A program made the position numbers and the translations under genes. A stretch of DNA of 64,000 nucleotides, taken from positions 372,001 through 436,000 of the forward strand of contig NZ_BMQW01000002.1 of the NCBI RefSeq assembly GCF_014648315.1. Direction: 5' to 3'. The stretch is from Shewanella ulleungensis. Its GTDB lineage: Bacteria > Pseudomonadota > Gammaproteobacteria > Enterobacterales > Shewanellaceae. Each line of letters starts with the position of its first letter. Position 1 is the stretch's first letter. Under the pieces are notes generated by a model. The model was not told the DNA's origin, did no database searches, and saw only the letters and a program-made list of their open reading frames with translations. Below, one piece after another: positions 9,214 through 19,435 of this stretch.

Positions 9214-12126
9214 TTACGCTTCTATTTTAGCCAGCTCACCTTTTTGCTCGTTTAACTTTTCAATATCGCGAGTTAAGTCGGTCATTTTGGCACGCTCTTT
9301 ATCAATAACGGCAGCTGGGGCTTTAGCCACAAAACCTTCATTAGATAACTTGCCTTCAATACGGGCAATTTCTTGTGCTAGCTTTTCTAACTGTTTGTCG
9401 ATTCGGGCCATCTCGGCTGCAACATCGATTAACCCTGCCATTGGGATAAGCAATTCCATATTGCCCACCAACTGCGTTGTCGACATTGGTGCAGTTTCAC
9501 CTTCTTCAAGAATGGTGATGGTTTCTAGTTTCGCTAAGCTGGCAAAGAATGTTTGGTTTGCTTCAAGGCGTATACGGTCTTGGTAGCTTACACCACGCAC
9601 TAATGCATTCAGCGGCTTAGAAGGAGCAATGTTGAGTTCTGCACGAATATTACGTACTGCCACAATGACTTGCTTAACCCACTCAAGGTCTGCCATTGCT
9701 GTCTCATCAACATGGCCTGCTTGATATGTTGGGAAGGTAGCCAGCATCAAGGTGTCGCCTGTTACCCCTGCCAACGGCTTAACACGTTGCCAAATAGTTT
9801 CGGTAATGTACGGCATAATTGGGTGCATTAAACGCTGCATTTTTTCAAGTACAGTCACCAATGTATGGCGCGTGCCACGCATTTGTGCTTCGCTGCCATT
9901 TTGCATTACAGGCTTAGTAAGCTCTAAATACCAATCACAGAATTGGTTCCAGGTGAACTCGTATAAGGTATTAGCGGCTAAGTCAAAACGATATGCAGCC
10001 ATATAGTCGTCGAAGGTTTTTACGGTTTGATTAAATAAACCGATGATCCAACGGTCGGCTAATGACAGTTCCATTTCTCCTGGTTTGCCATCAACTAAGA
10101 TTTGACCGCAATCTAGTGGTGTACCGGCTTCGTCGCTGTCTGGGTTTGTTTGGGTTTCGGTGTTCATCAGCACGTAGCGTGATGCGTTCCATAACTTATT
10201 ACAGAAACTGCGGTAACCGTCTAGGCGCTTCATGTCCCAGTTGATGTCACGACCCGTTGATGCCATTGCTGCTAACGTAAAGCGCAGAGCATCAGTGCCA
10301 TGAGCTTCAATACCATCGGCAAATTCTTTGCGAGTGCTTTTTTCAATTTTAGCGGCAAGTTGCGGCTGCATCATGTTGCCGGTACGCTTTTCTACTAGGG
10401 CTTCTAGTTCGATACCGTCAATCATGTCTAATGGGTCAAGCACGTTACCTTTAGATTTTGACATTTTATTACCGACTTCATCACGGATAAGTCCGGTCAC
10501 GTAAACGGTTTTAAAAGGCACTTGTGGCTTACCGTTTTCATCTTTAATGAAATGCATGGTCATCATGATCATACGGGCAACCCAGAAGAAAATAATGTCA
10601 AAACCTGTCACCAACACGTCGGTTGGGTGGAAAGTTTTTAAGTCTTCTAAATTGTCTGGCCAGCCTAGGGTTGAGAATGTCCATAACGCTGAACTGAACC
10701 AAGTATCTAATACGTCATCGTCTTGGCGCAGTACTGCTGAATCGGTAAGCTTATGTTTGGCGCGTACTTCTGCTTCATTACGACCAACGTAAACTTTGCC
10801 ATTTTCGTCGTACCATGCTGGAATACGGTGTCCCCACCATAACTGACGTGAAATACACCAGTCGTTAATATCACGCATCCATGAAAAGTACATGTTTTCA
10901 TATTGCTGTGGTACAAATTTGATTTCGCCAGTTTCAACCGCTTCGATGGCTGTTTTGGCCATAGACTCAACCGCAACGTACCATTGGTCTGTCAATAATG
11001 GCTCAATCACCACGCCCGAGCGATCGCCATAAGGCACTTTTAAGCCGTGCGGCGCGACTTTTTCAAGTAAACCTAGCGTGTCAAATTCTGCCACGATAGC
11101 GTCACGGGCTTTAAAACGGTCTAGGCCGACATAACGCTCTGGTAAGGCTATTTCAATTTCTTTGTTTGGGGTGCCATCAGTGTTAATCACTTCAACAAAG
11201 CTACGTACCGATGCATCTAAGGTGAAGATGTTGTACATAGGCAATGCATGACGTTTGCCGACTTCATAGTCGTTAAAGTCATGTGCAGGAGTGATTTTCA
11301 CACAGCCTGTGCCAAATTCCATGTCGACATAATCGTCAGCCACAATAGGCACTAGACGGTTAACGATAGGCAATAGAATGAATTTGCCAATGAGTGACTG
11401 ATAACGTTCGTCATCTGGGTGTACCGCAACTGCGCTGTCACCTAACATGGTTTCAGGGCGGGTTGTGGCAACTTCTAAATAGTCTTTACCGTCGCTAGTT
11501 AATGCGCCTTGCGCCAAAGGATAGCGGAAATGCCACATGTGGCCTTGCTTCTCCTTGTTTTCAACTTCCAAGTCTGAAATGGCAGTGTGTAGCTTTGGAT
11601 CCCAGTTAACTAGGCGCTTACCGCGATAAATTAATTCGTCGTCATAAAGACGCACAAACACTTCTTGAACTGCTTTTGATAAACCTTCGTCCATGGTGAA
11701 ACGTTCGCGATCCCAATCAACAGAGGCACCCATACGACGAAGTTGTTTAGTGATTGTTCCACCTGATTCGGCTTTCCAATCCCAAACTTTGTTGATAAAC
11801 GCATCTCGGCCTAAATCATGGCGTGTTTTGCCTTCTTCGGCTTCAAGCTTACGCTCAACTAACATTTGAGTCGCAATACCTGCATGGTCAGTACCCACTT
11901 GCCATAGGGTATTTTTACCCTTCATGCGTTGATAGCGGGTAAGGGTGTCCATGATAGTGTCTTGGAATGCATGACCCATGTGTAAGCTACCGGTTACGTT
12001 CGGTGGCGGGATCATGATGCAATAGTTGCCTTGTGATTCATCGCCATGCGGCTTGAAGTAACCTTGCTCTTCCCAATTTTGGTAAAGGGCTTGTTCGATA
12101 GACTTTGGGTTGTATGTTTTTTCCAT
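9214..12126 (-). CDS. valS: valyl-tRNA synthetase
   Basis: Charges tRNA-Val with valine in the cytoplasm. The 970 residues carry the class I HIGH motif as [11 protein letters not shown] (near residue 45) and the KMSKS loop as [10 protein letters not shown] (near 555). The editing (CP1) domain follows the first motif, and a C-terminal coiled-coil tRNA-binding arm (from about residue 900) is rich in Lys, Glu and Ala. It is full length for the family. It starts 34 bp downstream of holC and is probably cotranscribed with it, a conserved pairing in gammaproteobacteria where pepA normally precedes holC. Confidence 0.97.
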   Translation of the reverse strand: MEKTYNPKSIEQALYQNWEEQGYFKPHGDESQGNYCIMIPPPNVTGSLHMGHAFQDTIMDTLTRYQRMKGKNTLWQVGTDHAGIATQMLVERKLEAEEGKTRHDLGRDAFINKVWDWKAESGGTITKQLRRMGASVDWDRERFTMDEGLSKAVQEVFVRLYDDELIYRGKRLVNWDPKLHTAISDLEVENKEKQGHMWHFRYPLAQGALTSDGKDYLEVATTRPETMLGDSAVAVHPDDERYQSLIGKFILLPIVNRLVPIVADDYVDMEFGTGCVKITPAHDFNDYEVGKRHALPMYNIFTLDASVRSFVEVINTDGTPNKEIEIALPERYVGLDRFKARDAIVAEFDTLGLLEKVAPHGLKVPYGDRSGVVIEPLLTDQWYVAVESMAKTAIEAVETGEIKFVPQQYENMYFSWMRDINDWCISRQLWWGHRIPAWYDENGKVYVGRNEAEVRAKHKLTDSAVLRQDDDVLDTWFSSALWTFSTLGWPDNLEDLKTFHPTDVLVTGFDIIFFWVARMIMMTMHFIKDENGKPQVPFKTVYVTGLIRDEVGNKMSKSKGNVLDPLDMIDGIELEALVEKRTGNMMQPQLAAKIEKSTRKEFADGIEAHGTDALRFTLAAMASTGRDINWDMKRLDGYRSFCNKLWNASRYVLMNTETQTNPDSDEAGTPLDCGQILVDGKPGEMELSLADRWIIGLFNQTVKTFDDYMAAYRFDLAANTLYEFTWNQFCDWYLELTKPVMQNGSEAQMRGTRHTLVTVLEKMQRLMHPIMPYITETIWQRVKPLAGVTGDTLMLATFPTYQAGHVDETAMADLEWVKQVIVAVRNIRAELNIAPSKPLNALVRGVSYQDRIRLEANQTFFASLAKLETITILEEGETAPMSTTQLVGNMELLIPMAGLIDVAAEMARIDKQLEKLAQEIARIEGKLSNEGFVAKAPAAVIDKERAKMTDLTRDIEKLNEQKGELAKIEA

Positions 12127-12159
12127 AGGAGCGTTATGTTCTCTATCTAAATTAAGTGT

Positions 12160-12609
12160 TTATTCTGCTAATGCTTGAGTGCTGGGTGTGATGCCGGCAC
12201 TTTGATATTGACGGTAGCGATTGCGGGCAATGCGCTTGAGCTCATCGTCATTAGCGACAAAATCGATAATATGGGGCAAGTTTACCGCAAAAGTGGGCAT
12301 TTGGTCTGCAAGATTAATCAGAACTTGGCGACTTTTATTTGGCCCTAGGGTGTCAAAACCAATTTCAACAGGCGCGCCTGTTACCGGGCCTTCACCTTTT
12401 AAATTATGCGGTACAAAGGCACTTGGCTCAAATTGCCACAGTAACTCGTCAATTGCATAAGCTTGTTGTTTGTCTTTGCAATGTATGTAGACTGTTTTTT
12501 GCTGACGATAGTGTTGTTCAGCCAACCGGCAGGCAGCCAAATAAAGTGCGTCTAATGCACTCATTTGATTATGATTATCAGGCATAAGGTAAAACAAGGC
12601 TTGAGTCAT
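12160..12609 (-). CDS. holC: DNA polymerase III chi subunit
   Basis: Clamp-loader accessory subunit that links polymerase III to single-strand-binding protein. The protein is 149 residues if started at the ATG at 12609 (MTQALFYLMPDN), which aligns with the E. coli start; an in-frame GTG at 12645 would add 12 residues without family support. Conserved stretches are KQQAYAIDELLW, SFVPHNL-like AFVPHNLKGEG and GAPVEIGFD. It is immediately upstream of valS. Its usual upstream partner pepA is displaced by about 2.9 kb of accessory sequence. Confidence 0.92.
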   Translation of the reverse strand: MTQALFYLMPDNHNQMSALDALYLAACRLAEQHYRQQKTVYIHCKDKQQAYAIDELLWQFEPSAFVPHNLKGEGPVTGAPVEIGFDTLGPNKSRQVLINLADQMPTFAVNLPHIIDFVANDDELKRIARNRYRQYQSAGITPSTQALAE

Positions 12610-12693
12610 GTTGTGCAGCTTTTTACCGGTTAATAAGTTGGCCACGAGTTTACACTAAAATCGCTTGCGGGTTAATGGCTGTGGTTCTGCGAT

Positions 12694-13330
12694 TTATATG
12701 ATATTTGCATAGCTCAATGTCATGAGTGTCAGTTTAATCGTGCTGATTAATCCGACGTATAGCGCGATCATAATGGATTTTCTACGCCGCTGCGGTAATA
12801 GCTCTTCGATGGATGGACGTTGAGGCGCTGATTGCTGTGGCGTTAAGCTTGAACGCCACAACACAAACCATCTAATCGTTAAATTGTAGGGGATGTTATT
12901 AACCATTATTTGCTGTTTACGCCATGGGCTTAATATAATACCAATCCTTATTAGAATGTGATCTATTTTAGGCTGCGTCACTAGACCCAGTACAAAGAAA
13001 ATGACTGCAGGTGTAGTCATCTACATCAAAGTCATTTGATGCGGTAATGGGGTTTGTGACGCAACCCCGAAGGGCGAATTTATCAGAGTGGTATTCTTTG
13101 TTAGCCTTTCTTAACGTAGTGCACTATGCCCTCAAAAGGCTGCCTCGAATACCTCACTGATAACTTTCGCTAAAAGAGCACATTCTAATGCGGATTGGTA
13201 TAAGTAGCTGGGTATAAACCCGTTGCTCATTAATGGATAAGCTAAAGCGGGTCGTGAAGCGGTCGTAACGGACATCGATTTTTTGGTCATCAATGATATG
13301 TGTTTTATGTTGCTGGCGCTCAAATCGCAT
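12694..13330 (-). pseudogene. small conserved-looking gene split by a MITE
   Basis: An ATG at 13330 with AAGGG upstream opens a frame beginning MRFERQQHKTHIIDDQKI that runs through YTQLL and then enters a 263-bp inverted-repeat element, stopping inside it. Beyond the element the same frame resumes as ILSPWRKQQIMVNNIPYN and continues to a stop at 12694. Removing the element plus one TAA target copy restores a continuous protein of about 120 residues with a C-terminal hydrophobic helix. The start is 9 bp after the stop of the upstream membrane-protein gene, so the two formed an operon. The 108-residue frame that seems to begin at 13020 takes its first 26 or so codons from the element. The protein family is not recognised. 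Confidence 0.8.
12938..13200. mobile_element. non-autonomous MITE, about 263 bp, with TAA target duplication
   Basis: The ends are inverted copies: TACCAATCCTTATTAGAATG on the left and the complement of CATTCTAATGCGGATTGGTA on the right, differing at two positions. Directly repeated TAA flanks the element at about 12935-12937 and 13201-13203. It encodes no transposase. The interior contains further partial symmetry (GCGTCAC near 12976 and GTGACGC near 13057). Terminal sequences of the TACCAATCC type are common in Shewanella as I recall. The mobilising transposase is not in this window. Confidence 0.85.
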
Positions 13331-13339
13331 TAGCTACCC

Positions 13340-14032
13340 TTAGCGAATTAATTCACATTTTACATGGGTAGGGCTTGTGCCTTTGATGCACTCTTTTAAT
13401 GCTCTGCGTTGCGCTTTTAACATTGAGTCATAACCAAAACCGTAGCCATAGCGAATATGACCACTTTCGCTAACAGCAACAGCAAGAGCTTTATTGTTTT
13501 TAAAGTCTTTAAATTGGACTAATGCATCAATCAGTTTCTGATCATTTGTTACGAATTGACACGCTTTAGGCTGCGGCGTTTGTTCACAGGCTAATGGGTA
13601 ATGGTCAAAAACAGGGTAGGAAATATCGATATTGTCAAACCAAGAAGACCACATGGTTTCTTTTGTCTCAATTATAATATCCGCAGGAATATGAATTTGC
13701 AGATGTTGGTCGTCAGAATCTTGTTGCCCTAACCAGACTAGGTTGAGTTTATTGTTGTTGGGATGACCATTGGCAATTAGTACGTCGCCAGCGCAATTGT
13801 CGCACAGTTGCTCGTCAGCTTTGATGATTGATATTTGGGTTGAGAAGTCAGAAGCGCCGCCGCAGCTTCTTTCAAAGATAACAGCCTTATACATTTTATC
13901 TAATGATAGCGATTCGGTGTAAACGGTATTACCGCACATGGAGCTGAGCAACCAGCCCAATAGAATGGCCACTAATCCATACAGCGCCAATGCACTTAAG
14001 ATGGTAATGATGATGACTTTTAACGCTTTCAC
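13340..14032 (-). CDS. membrane-anchored hypothetical protein (DUF5412-like)
   Basis: 230 residues. An N-terminal membrane helix (about residues 5-32) is followed by an extracytoplasmic domain with YKAVIFERSCGGASDFSTQISI, which matches my memory of DUF5412 proteins (tyrosine/phenylalanine-rich core, Cys near a Gly-Gly). The C-terminal part AVAVSESGHIRYGYGFGYDS followed by a basic helix resembles small stress-type repeats but is not assigned. The start is GTG at 14032, eight bases after AAGGG. It is followed at 9 bp by the MITE-split gene. Function unknown. It belongs to the patch inserted between pepA and holC. Confidence 0.7.
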   Translation of the reverse strand: MKALKVIIITILSALALYGLVAILLGWLLSSMCGNTVYTESLSLDKMYKAVIFERSCGGASDFSTQISIIKADEQLCDNCAGDVLIANGHPNNNKLNLVWLGQQDSDDQHLQIHIPADIIIETKETMWSSWFDNIDISYPVFDHYPLACEQTPQPKACQFVTNDQKLIDALVQFKDFKNNKALAVAVSESGHIRYGYGFGYDSMLKAQRRALKECIKGTSPTHVKCELIR

Positions 14033-14100
14033 CTGAAGATCCCTTTCAACGAGTTTATTTTATAGATTATGCGGTTATCATGTTTGCAAACGAGAGAATA

Positions 14101-14126
14101 AACTTGTTACGAATACGTAACAAGTT
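14101..14126 (-). terminator. strong hairpin after the binding-protein gene
   Basis: An 11-bp perfect stem AACTTGTTACG / CGTAACAAGTT with a 4-base loop. On the minus strand it is followed by TTATT. It probably terminates transcription of the gene at 14292-15071, although it lies 165 bp after that stop; the U-tract is weak. Confidence 0.55.
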
Positions 14127-14291
14127 AACAATTGTTTAGGCTATTTTGTTCGCTTAGATGTTTATAAATCGGCATTGTCGATAGCGATATTTTTAGCGAA
14201 TAAAATAAGTAGATGATTAACAGGATCTTGGTTAACGTTTTTAACACAATGGCGCTGGGTTTGAGGTGTTTGTTTTTGCTGCTTGGATTTT

Positions 14292-15071
14292 TTAGTGCTT
14301 AGCGATAATGATTTCTTTGGCAAAATATCGGTCATAAATTGCTTGATAACGCCCTGATATTTTAAGTTCATCAAATGCTTGTTGCCATAGCGCAATTACC
14401 TCGTCACTGGTGTCGTTTGAGAACGCAATATACAGTGTCGAATCGTACAGTTTGATTGGTGTACGCTCTATGCTATTGATATCAATATTGGCGGCTTTGG
14501 CTAAAAAAGGCATTACTAATTCGCTCATGGGGGCAACGTCAACTCTGCCATAACTGAGCATCTTGAGAGATTGCAGCTGTGCTTTGTCGGTGCTGAGATT
14601 GGTAAACCCTTGGGCGCTCAAGTATGTGTGATCGGCATTATCAAGCACCACCCCAATATTCTGTACTCGCTTGAGGTCTTCTAAGTGAGTGATAGACAAT
14701 TGAGAACTTCGTTTTTTATAAAAATACACACCGCTGCTAATTATAGATCCGACCCACTTCATGCTTTGTTCTCGTTCAGGTCTTTTTGCGATAATAAATA
14801 ACGCCGTATTAGGTTGTTCTTTTAGCATTTGAAATGCTCTATTAAAAGGATACATTTCGATATCATTGTTTACGTGCTTGTTTTCCATCATCGCTTTAAC
14901 AATTTCAACAGAGAAACCATTTAACTGGCCATTTTGTTGATAGCTAAAAGGGTGTAAAGGATGAGTGATAAACTGGGTGTCGGTAAGAGGCTGTGCAAAC
15001 AGATTTAAAGGCACTAATGCAGCAAACATGCTGAAGAATAAACAAAGCGTGGATAATCGGTAATTTTTCAT
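14292..15071 (-). CDS. periplasmic solute-binding protein, family 3 type, orphan
   Basis: 259 residues from ATG 15071 (a TTG one codon earlier is the longest alternative). A signal peptide ends near LNLFA, followed by a family 3 binding fold: HPLHPFSYQQNGQLNGFSVEIV at the N-terminus, the GVVLDNADHTYL hinge and the C-terminal WQQAFDELKISGRYQAIYDRYF. Such proteins bind polar amino acids, or serve as sensors, in the periplasm. No permease or ATPase gene adjoins, so transport would need a partner elsewhere; Shewanella carries many orphans of this type. Ligand unknown. Confidence 0.82.
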   Translation of the reverse strand: MKNYRLSTLCLFFSMFAALVPLNLFAQPLTDTQFITHPLHPFSYQQNGQLNGFSVEIVKAMMENKHVNNDIEMYPFNRAFQMLKEQPNTALFIIAKRPEREQSMKWVGSIISSGVYFYKKRSSQLSITHLEDLKRVQNIGVVLDNADHTYLSAQGFTNLSTDKAQLQSLKMLSYGRVDVAPMSELVMPFLAKAANIDINSIERTPIKLYDSTLYIAFSNDTSDEVIALWQQAFDELKISGRYQAIYDRYFAKEIIIAKH

Positions 15072-15485
15072 CAAAAAATGACCAACTTAACGTTAAAAGA
15101 TCCTTGAACTTGCTGTGCCATTCAATCAATTCCTTCTGATTGTTAAGTAAAGTATTTAATGTAAATTTGTACAATATATAATCTATCATGTAATGAGGTC
15201 ATAAAACAAACTATGACTGCACTATTATTGTTTTATGTGAACGAGTTATCGTGAGCAGTCTTCTGTTAATGTAACAGCCAATCTTGCTGGATCTGATAAG
15301 GTAAGCGGTTGTTCTATCTGCTACTCGAATTATGAGGTTTAATGATGTATCTACCGTGACCAATATTGAGAAAACTCAGAGTGACGCTTATCGATGTGGT
15401 CGATGATTTATAACCCCACTAAAATAATAATAAAAAAGGGTAAAGCATATGCTTTACCCTTTTTAAATGCGTTAAACCGTAAGGC
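15072..15485. other. intergenic region between the binding protein and pepA
   Basis: No supported gene. It holds the promoter region of the minus-strand binding-protein gene (a very AT-rich tract near 15160-15185) and, at its far end, the pepA terminator. Nothing else recognisable. Confidence 0.5.
15433..15464 (-). terminator. pepA terminator
   Basis: A perfect 32-base palindrome, AAAAAGGGTAAAGCAT joined to its complement, gives a strong hairpin with A/T flanks that could act in both directions. It lies 21 bp past the pepA stop. Confidence 0.9.
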
Positions 15486-16994
15486 TTACTCGCTAATTTC
15501 AACACCAGCACGATTAATTAAGAACTGGCTTAAAATAGGCACCGGGCGACCGGTTGAACCTTTGTTTGCGCCGCTATTCCAAGCAGTACCAGCTACATCT
15601 AAATGCGCCCAGTTATACTTTTTAGCAAAGCGAGACAAGAAACACGCCGCGGTAATAGAACCTGCAGGACGGCCACCTAAGTTAGTCATGTCCGCAAATG
15701 GGCTATCAAGCATGTCTTGGTATTCGTCCCATAACGGCATACGCCATGCGCGGTCGCCACTTTGCTCACCAGCATTGAGTAATTCATGTGCCAATGGGTT
15801 ATGCGAACTAAACAGGCCTGAAGCGTGTTTGCCTAATGCAATCACACATGCGCCGGTTAAGGTTGCTGTGTCGATAACCAATTCTGGTTCAAAGCGCTCA
15901 ACGTAGGTTAATACGTCACATAACACTAAACGACCTTCTGCGTCGGTATTAAGTACTTCAACAGTTTGGCCTGACATCGTCGTTAAAATGTCACCTGGGC
16001 GATATGCATTACCCGCAGGCATGTTCTCACAGCCAGCCAACACGCCAATCACATTAATAGGTAATTTCATTTCACATAAGGCTTTCATGGTGCCAATAAC
16101 ACCAGCTGCGCCGCCCATGTCGTATTTCATTTCATCCATGCCTTCGCCTGGTTTTAATGAAATTCCGCCTGAGTCAAAAGTTAAGCCTTTGCCTACAAGT
16201 ACAATCGGTTTTTCTGTGCTATTTACGGCGCCTTGATATTCCATCACTGTCATGATCGATTCATTGCTGCTAGCACGGCCTACTGCAAGGTATGAGTTCA
16301 TGCCCAATTTGGCCATTTGCTCTTCGCCAACGGTAGTGACTTTAAGTTTTTCGTACACTTCGGCCATTTGACGAGCTTGTGATGCTAAATAGGCAGGGTT
16401 ACAAATGTTAGGCGGCATGTTAGCCACATCGCGGCATAAGTGCATACCCGCTGACACAGATGTGCCGTGCTCGATAGCGCGCTCACCAATAGTGAGCTCA
16501 CGGCGTGTAGGTACATTAAAGACCATTTTACGCAGTGGACGACGAGTTTCACCCTTACGGGTTTTTAATGCGTCAAATGAATACAGGCTGTTTTGAGTTG
16601 TTTCAACGGCTTGGCGAACTTTCCAATAGGTGTCGCGGCCTTTGACATGCAACTCAGTTAAGAAGCATACTGCTTCCATTGAGCCTGTTTCGTTCAACGT
16701 ACTAATGGTTTTTGTGATGATTTGTTTGTATTGGCGCTCGTCTAACTCACGCTCTTTACCACAGCCAACTAATAATACTCGTTCACTTAATACGTTGGGT
16801 ACGTGATGCAATAGCAACATTTGTCCTGGCTTACCTTCAAGGTCGCCACGACGAAGTAGGTTACTAATATAACCTTCACTGATTTTATCCAATTGCTCTG
16901 CGATACCAGATAAACGGCGAGGTTCGTAGACACCAACAACGATACACGCTGAACGTTGCTTTTCGGGGCTGCCGCTCTTTACGCTAAACTCCAT
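15486..16994 (-). CDS. pepA: leucyl aminopeptidase (M17), PepA/XerA
   Basis: Hexameric, metal-dependent cytosolic aminopeptidase; in E. coli PepA also binds DNA at Xer sites and carAB. The 502 residues are close to E. coli PepA throughout, from [20 protein letters not shown]. Metal and active-site motifs are [19 protein letters not shown] and [10 protein letters not shown]. The start is the ATG at 16994, which has AGGAG six bases upstream; a GTG at 17000 is also in frame but too near that site. It is divergent from lptF. In relatives holC follows directly; here accessory genes intervene. Confidence 0.97.
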   Translation of the reverse strand: MEFSVKSGSPEKQRSACIVVGVYEPRRLSGIAEQLDKISEGYISNLLRRGDLEGKPGQMLLLHHVPNVLSERVLLVGCGKERELDERQYKQIITKTISTLNETGSMEAVCFLTELHVKGRDTYWKVRQAVETTQNSLYSFDALKTRKGETRRPLRKMVFNVPTRRELTIGERAIEHGTSVSAGMHLCRDVANMPPNICNPAYLASQARQMAEVYEKLKVTTVGEEQMAKLGMNSYLAVGRASSNESIMTVMEYQGAVNSTEKPIVLVGKGLTFDSGGISLKPGEGMDEMKYDMGGAAGVIGTMKALCEMKLPINVIGVLAGCENMPAGNAYRPGDILTTMSGQTVEVLNTDAEGRLVLCDVLTYVERFEPELVIDTATLTGACVIALGKHASGLFSSHNPLAHELLNAGEQSGDRAWRMPLWDEYQDMLDSPFADMTNLGGRPAGSITAACFLSRFAKKYNWAHLDVAGTAWNSGANKGSTGRPVPILSQFLINRAGVEISE

Positions 16995-17041
16995 GAGCAC
17001 TCCTAGATTCTTAAAGACAAATTTTTATATTTATTAGATAA

Positions 17042-17070
17042 TGTTTGCATTAGGCCATCTGGCATATAAT
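17042..17070 (+). promoter_or_regulatory. putative promoter of the lptF-lptG unit
   Basis: A perfect TATAAT lies at 17065-17070, with a weak -35 (TGTTTG) 17 bp upstream. It sits in the pepA-lptF divergent region and would place the start of transcription near 17077. Confidence 0.5.
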
Positions 17071-17121
17071 CAACGAAAAGGTGTTAACTGTTTGGGATTA
17101 TTAACTAAAAATAGGCGAAAA

Positions 17122-17271
17122 ATGACTGCCAAAATAGATGTTAATCACGACCCTAAAGCACCTTCCGCGCTGGTCAGAAAACTAGCAAAACTGCTGAAAG
17201 TAGACAGTTTACATGAAAGTTACTCTGATACCAGTAAAAAGATAAGTTTAGCCACCGGATCCTACTTGTGA
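17122..17271 (+). CDS. possible 49-residue upstream ORF coupled to lptF
   Basis: The ATG at 17122 has AGGCG just before it. The frame MTAKIDVNHDPKAPSALVRK continues with KLAKLLKVDSLHES and ends in TGA, which overlaps the GTG start of lptF as GTGA. A four-base overlap is the usual sign of translational coupling. The peptide is basic and hydrophilic and not recognised. It may be a real small protein, a regulatory leader, or chance; the frame is also open further upstream to 17041. Confidence 0.35.
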   Translation: MTAKIDVNHDPKAPSALVRKLAKLLKVDSLHESYSDTSKKISLATGSYL

Positions 17272-18380
17272 TTGTATTTAGATACCTGATTGGTGAAGTT
17301 TTAAAAGCGCAATTTGCAGTACTTTTAGTACTGTTAACTATTTTTATTAGCCAGCAATTTGTTCGCGTGTTAGCTGACGCTTCAGATGGTGAATTTCCTG
17401 CATCATTAGTCATGACGTTATTGGGGCTTAACTTGCCACAATTAACGGTATTAGTGTTGCCGCTGAGTTTCTTTTTAGCCATTTTATTGGCTCACGGGCG
17501 AATGTATGCCGAAAATGAAATGGTGGTATTGCATGGTGTAGGTGTCAGCGAATGGTATGTCACTCGCGTAACGCTGTTGGTAGCACTTGGTAATTTGATT
17601 TTTACCGCTTATTTGTCGGTTTATGTTGGTCCTTGGGCCGAAGAACGCCAAAACCAAGTATTAGAGAAAGCTCAGTCGGAGGCCGGTCTTGCTGCATTGA
17701 CTCAAGGTCGCTTCCAAGCCAGTCCTAACGGGCGGGCTGTGTTGTTTGTAGAACGTATTAATAAAGATAACTCGCTCAATAACGTATTTGTGGCGCAGTT
17801 GCCAGATCCTGAAGATGAAGATGGCTTAACTAATATCGTTGTCGCTCAGCAAGGCCGAGTAATAGAAGACAATATTGGCAGCCAACAATTACAACTTGAA
17901 AACGGGGTGCGTTACCAAGGTAGTCCTAATTCTCTTGATTTACAGACCATTGAGTTTGGTGGCTATAAAATGGAAATCAAAGAACAGGAAGTCGATGAGC
18001 GTCGTCGTAAATTGTCGGCACTGCCCGTTGATGAGTTATTAGCAACCCCGGGGCCTGAAGCTTCAGCGGAGTTTCAATGGCGTTTGGCTATTCCGATCGC
18101 TATTCCTTTAATGACATTAATTGCAGTACCTTTAGCTCGAGTGAATGTTCGTCAAGGTAAGTTCGCCAAAATGTTCCCGGCTATTTTACTATATTTAGGT
18201 TATTTTGGATTGATGGTTGCCGGACGTAAGGCTTTGCAAGATGAAGTGGTCCCACAGTATTTAGGCATGTGGTGGATCCATGGTTGTGCATTGATATTAG
18301 GGTTACTGTTATTAGTTAAAGAACGGCCATCAGGTAAGAAGTTGCTAGGCTTATTTAAACGTAAGCAGGTGACCGCATGA
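17268..18380 (+). CDS. lptF: LPS export ABC transporter permease LptF
   Basis: Inner-membrane subunit of the LptB2FG transporter that lifts lipopolysaccharide from the inner membrane into the LptC-A-D bridge. The 370 residues have an N-terminal membrane bundle, a periplasmic beta-jellyroll (about residues 125-265) and three C-terminal helices. MIVFRYLIGEVLKAQ aligns with the start of E. coli LptF (MIIIRYLVRETLKSQ), which supports the GTG at 17268. It overlaps lptG by four bases (ATGA). Confidence 0.95.
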   Translation: MIVFRYLIGEVLKAQFAVLLVLLTIFISQQFVRVLADASDGEFPASLVMTLLGLNLPQLTVLVLPLSFFLAILLAHGRMYAENEMVVLHGVGVSEWYVTRVTLLVALGNLIFTAYLSVYVGPWAEERQNQVLEKAQSEAGLAALTQGRFQASPNGRAVLFVERINKDNSLNNVFVAQLPDPEDEDGLTNIVVAQQGRVIEDNIGSQQLQLENGVRYQGSPNSLDLQTIEFGGYKMEIKEQEVDERRRKLSALPVDELLATPGPEASAEFQWRLAIPIAIPLMTLIAVPLARVNVRQGKFAKMFPAILLYLGYFGLMVAGRKALQDEVVPQYLGMWWIHGCALILGLLLLVKERPSGKKLLGLFKRKQVTA

Positions 18381-19435
18381 GAATTTTAGACCTTTATATT
18401 GCCCGTATGATTGTCAGCACTTCGGCGCTGTGTTTACTTATTTTAACTGGCTTGTCTGGCATTATTAAGTGGGTAGATCAGTTACGTGTAGTCGGGCGCG
18501 GTAGCTATACGTTAATCGATGCGGGTATTTACGTATTGTTTTTAGTGCCACGAGACATTGAGATGTTTTTCCCCATGGCGGTTCTGCTTGGTGCGTTAAT
18601 AGGCATGGGTATGCTGGCGTCTAATTCTGAGCTTGTGGTGATGCAAGCCTCCGGTATGTCGCGTTTACAAATTACTCAATCTGCAATGAAAACCGCTATT
18701 CCACTGATGATTATGGTCATGGCACTAGGAGAGTGGGGGGCCCCGATTGCGGAGAAAAGTGCTAAAGAATTGCAAGCGGTTAAAACCTCTGGTGGCAGCT
18801 TAATTAAGTCTCACCGAGGTGTTTGGGCTAAAGATGGCGATATGTTCGTTAATATCGGTGAAGTTATCAATGTTGATTCGCTTAACAATGTAAGCCTGTA
18901 TAGGTTTAATGATAAGCTAGAATTGACTGGCGTTACTCACGCTGAGCAGGCAATGTTTAAGGGTGATGTTTGGAAGCTCATTGGTGTTAATCACACTTCA
19001 GTACAGGATGAAAAAGTTGTTCGGGATTATGTTGACAGCGACATTTGGCGCTCTTCACTGACACCTGATAAATTAAGTGTAGTGTCAGTTAAGCCTGAGT
19101 CGTTATCCATTAGAGGACTACTGGATTATTTAGACTATTTAGAGGTTAACCAACAAGACTCGAGTCGATATGATTTGGCGTTATGGCGTAAGATTATGCA
19201 ACCGGTGACTGTGGCGGTGATGATGTTAGTGGCCTTATCGTTTGTGTTTGGTCCATTGCGCACAGTAACGATGGGGGCTCGAGTCTTACTGGGGGTTGTG
19301 GCAGGCTTTAGTTTTTATATCAGTAATCAAATATTTGGTCCAATGAGCATTGTTTACGAAATACCGGCTTTTATTGGGGCAGTAGCGCCCAGTGCGTTAT
19401 TTACCGGCTTTGCATTGTATTACATCCGTAAATAA
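18377..19435 (+). CDS. lptG: LPS export ABC transporter permease LptG
   Basis: Second permease of LptB2FG. The 352 residues have the typical start MRILDLYIARMIVSTSAL, an N-terminal membrane bundle, a periplasmic jellyroll (about residues 135-260), and helices containing LWRKIMQPVTVAVMMLVAL and FGPLRTVTMGARVLLGV. It is translationally coupled to lptF. lptB is encoded elsewhere, as usual. Confidence 0.95.
   Translation: MRILDLYIARMIVSTSALCLLILTGLSGIIKWVDQLRVVGRGSYTLIDAGIYVLFLVPRDIEMFFPMAVLLGALIGMGMLASNSELVVMQASGMSRLQITQSAMKTAIPLMIMVMALGEWGAPIAEKSAKELQAVKTSGGSLIKSHRGVWAKDGDMFVNIGEVINVDSLNNVSLYRFNDKLELTGVTHAEQAMFKGDVWKLIGVNHTSVQDEKVVRDYVDSDIWRSSLTPDKLSVVSVKPESLSIRGLLDYLDYLEVNQQDSSRYDLALWRKIMQPVTVAVMMLVALSFVFGPLRTVTMGARVLLGVVAGFSFYISNQIFGPMSIVYEIPAFIGAVAPSALFTGFALYYIRK

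Noticed and set aside
12694..13020. intact 108-residue gene on the minus strand
   Set aside because: Its first 26 or so codons are MITE sequence; the remainder is the 3' part of the gene that starts at 13330.
13132..13323. 63-residue ORF on the minus strand
   Set aside because: It overlaps the MITE end and runs in a different frame from the better supported split gene.
14162..14395. 77-residue ORF on the minus strand
   Set aside because: Starts inside the binding-protein gene in another frame, with no ribosome-binding site and low-complexity content.
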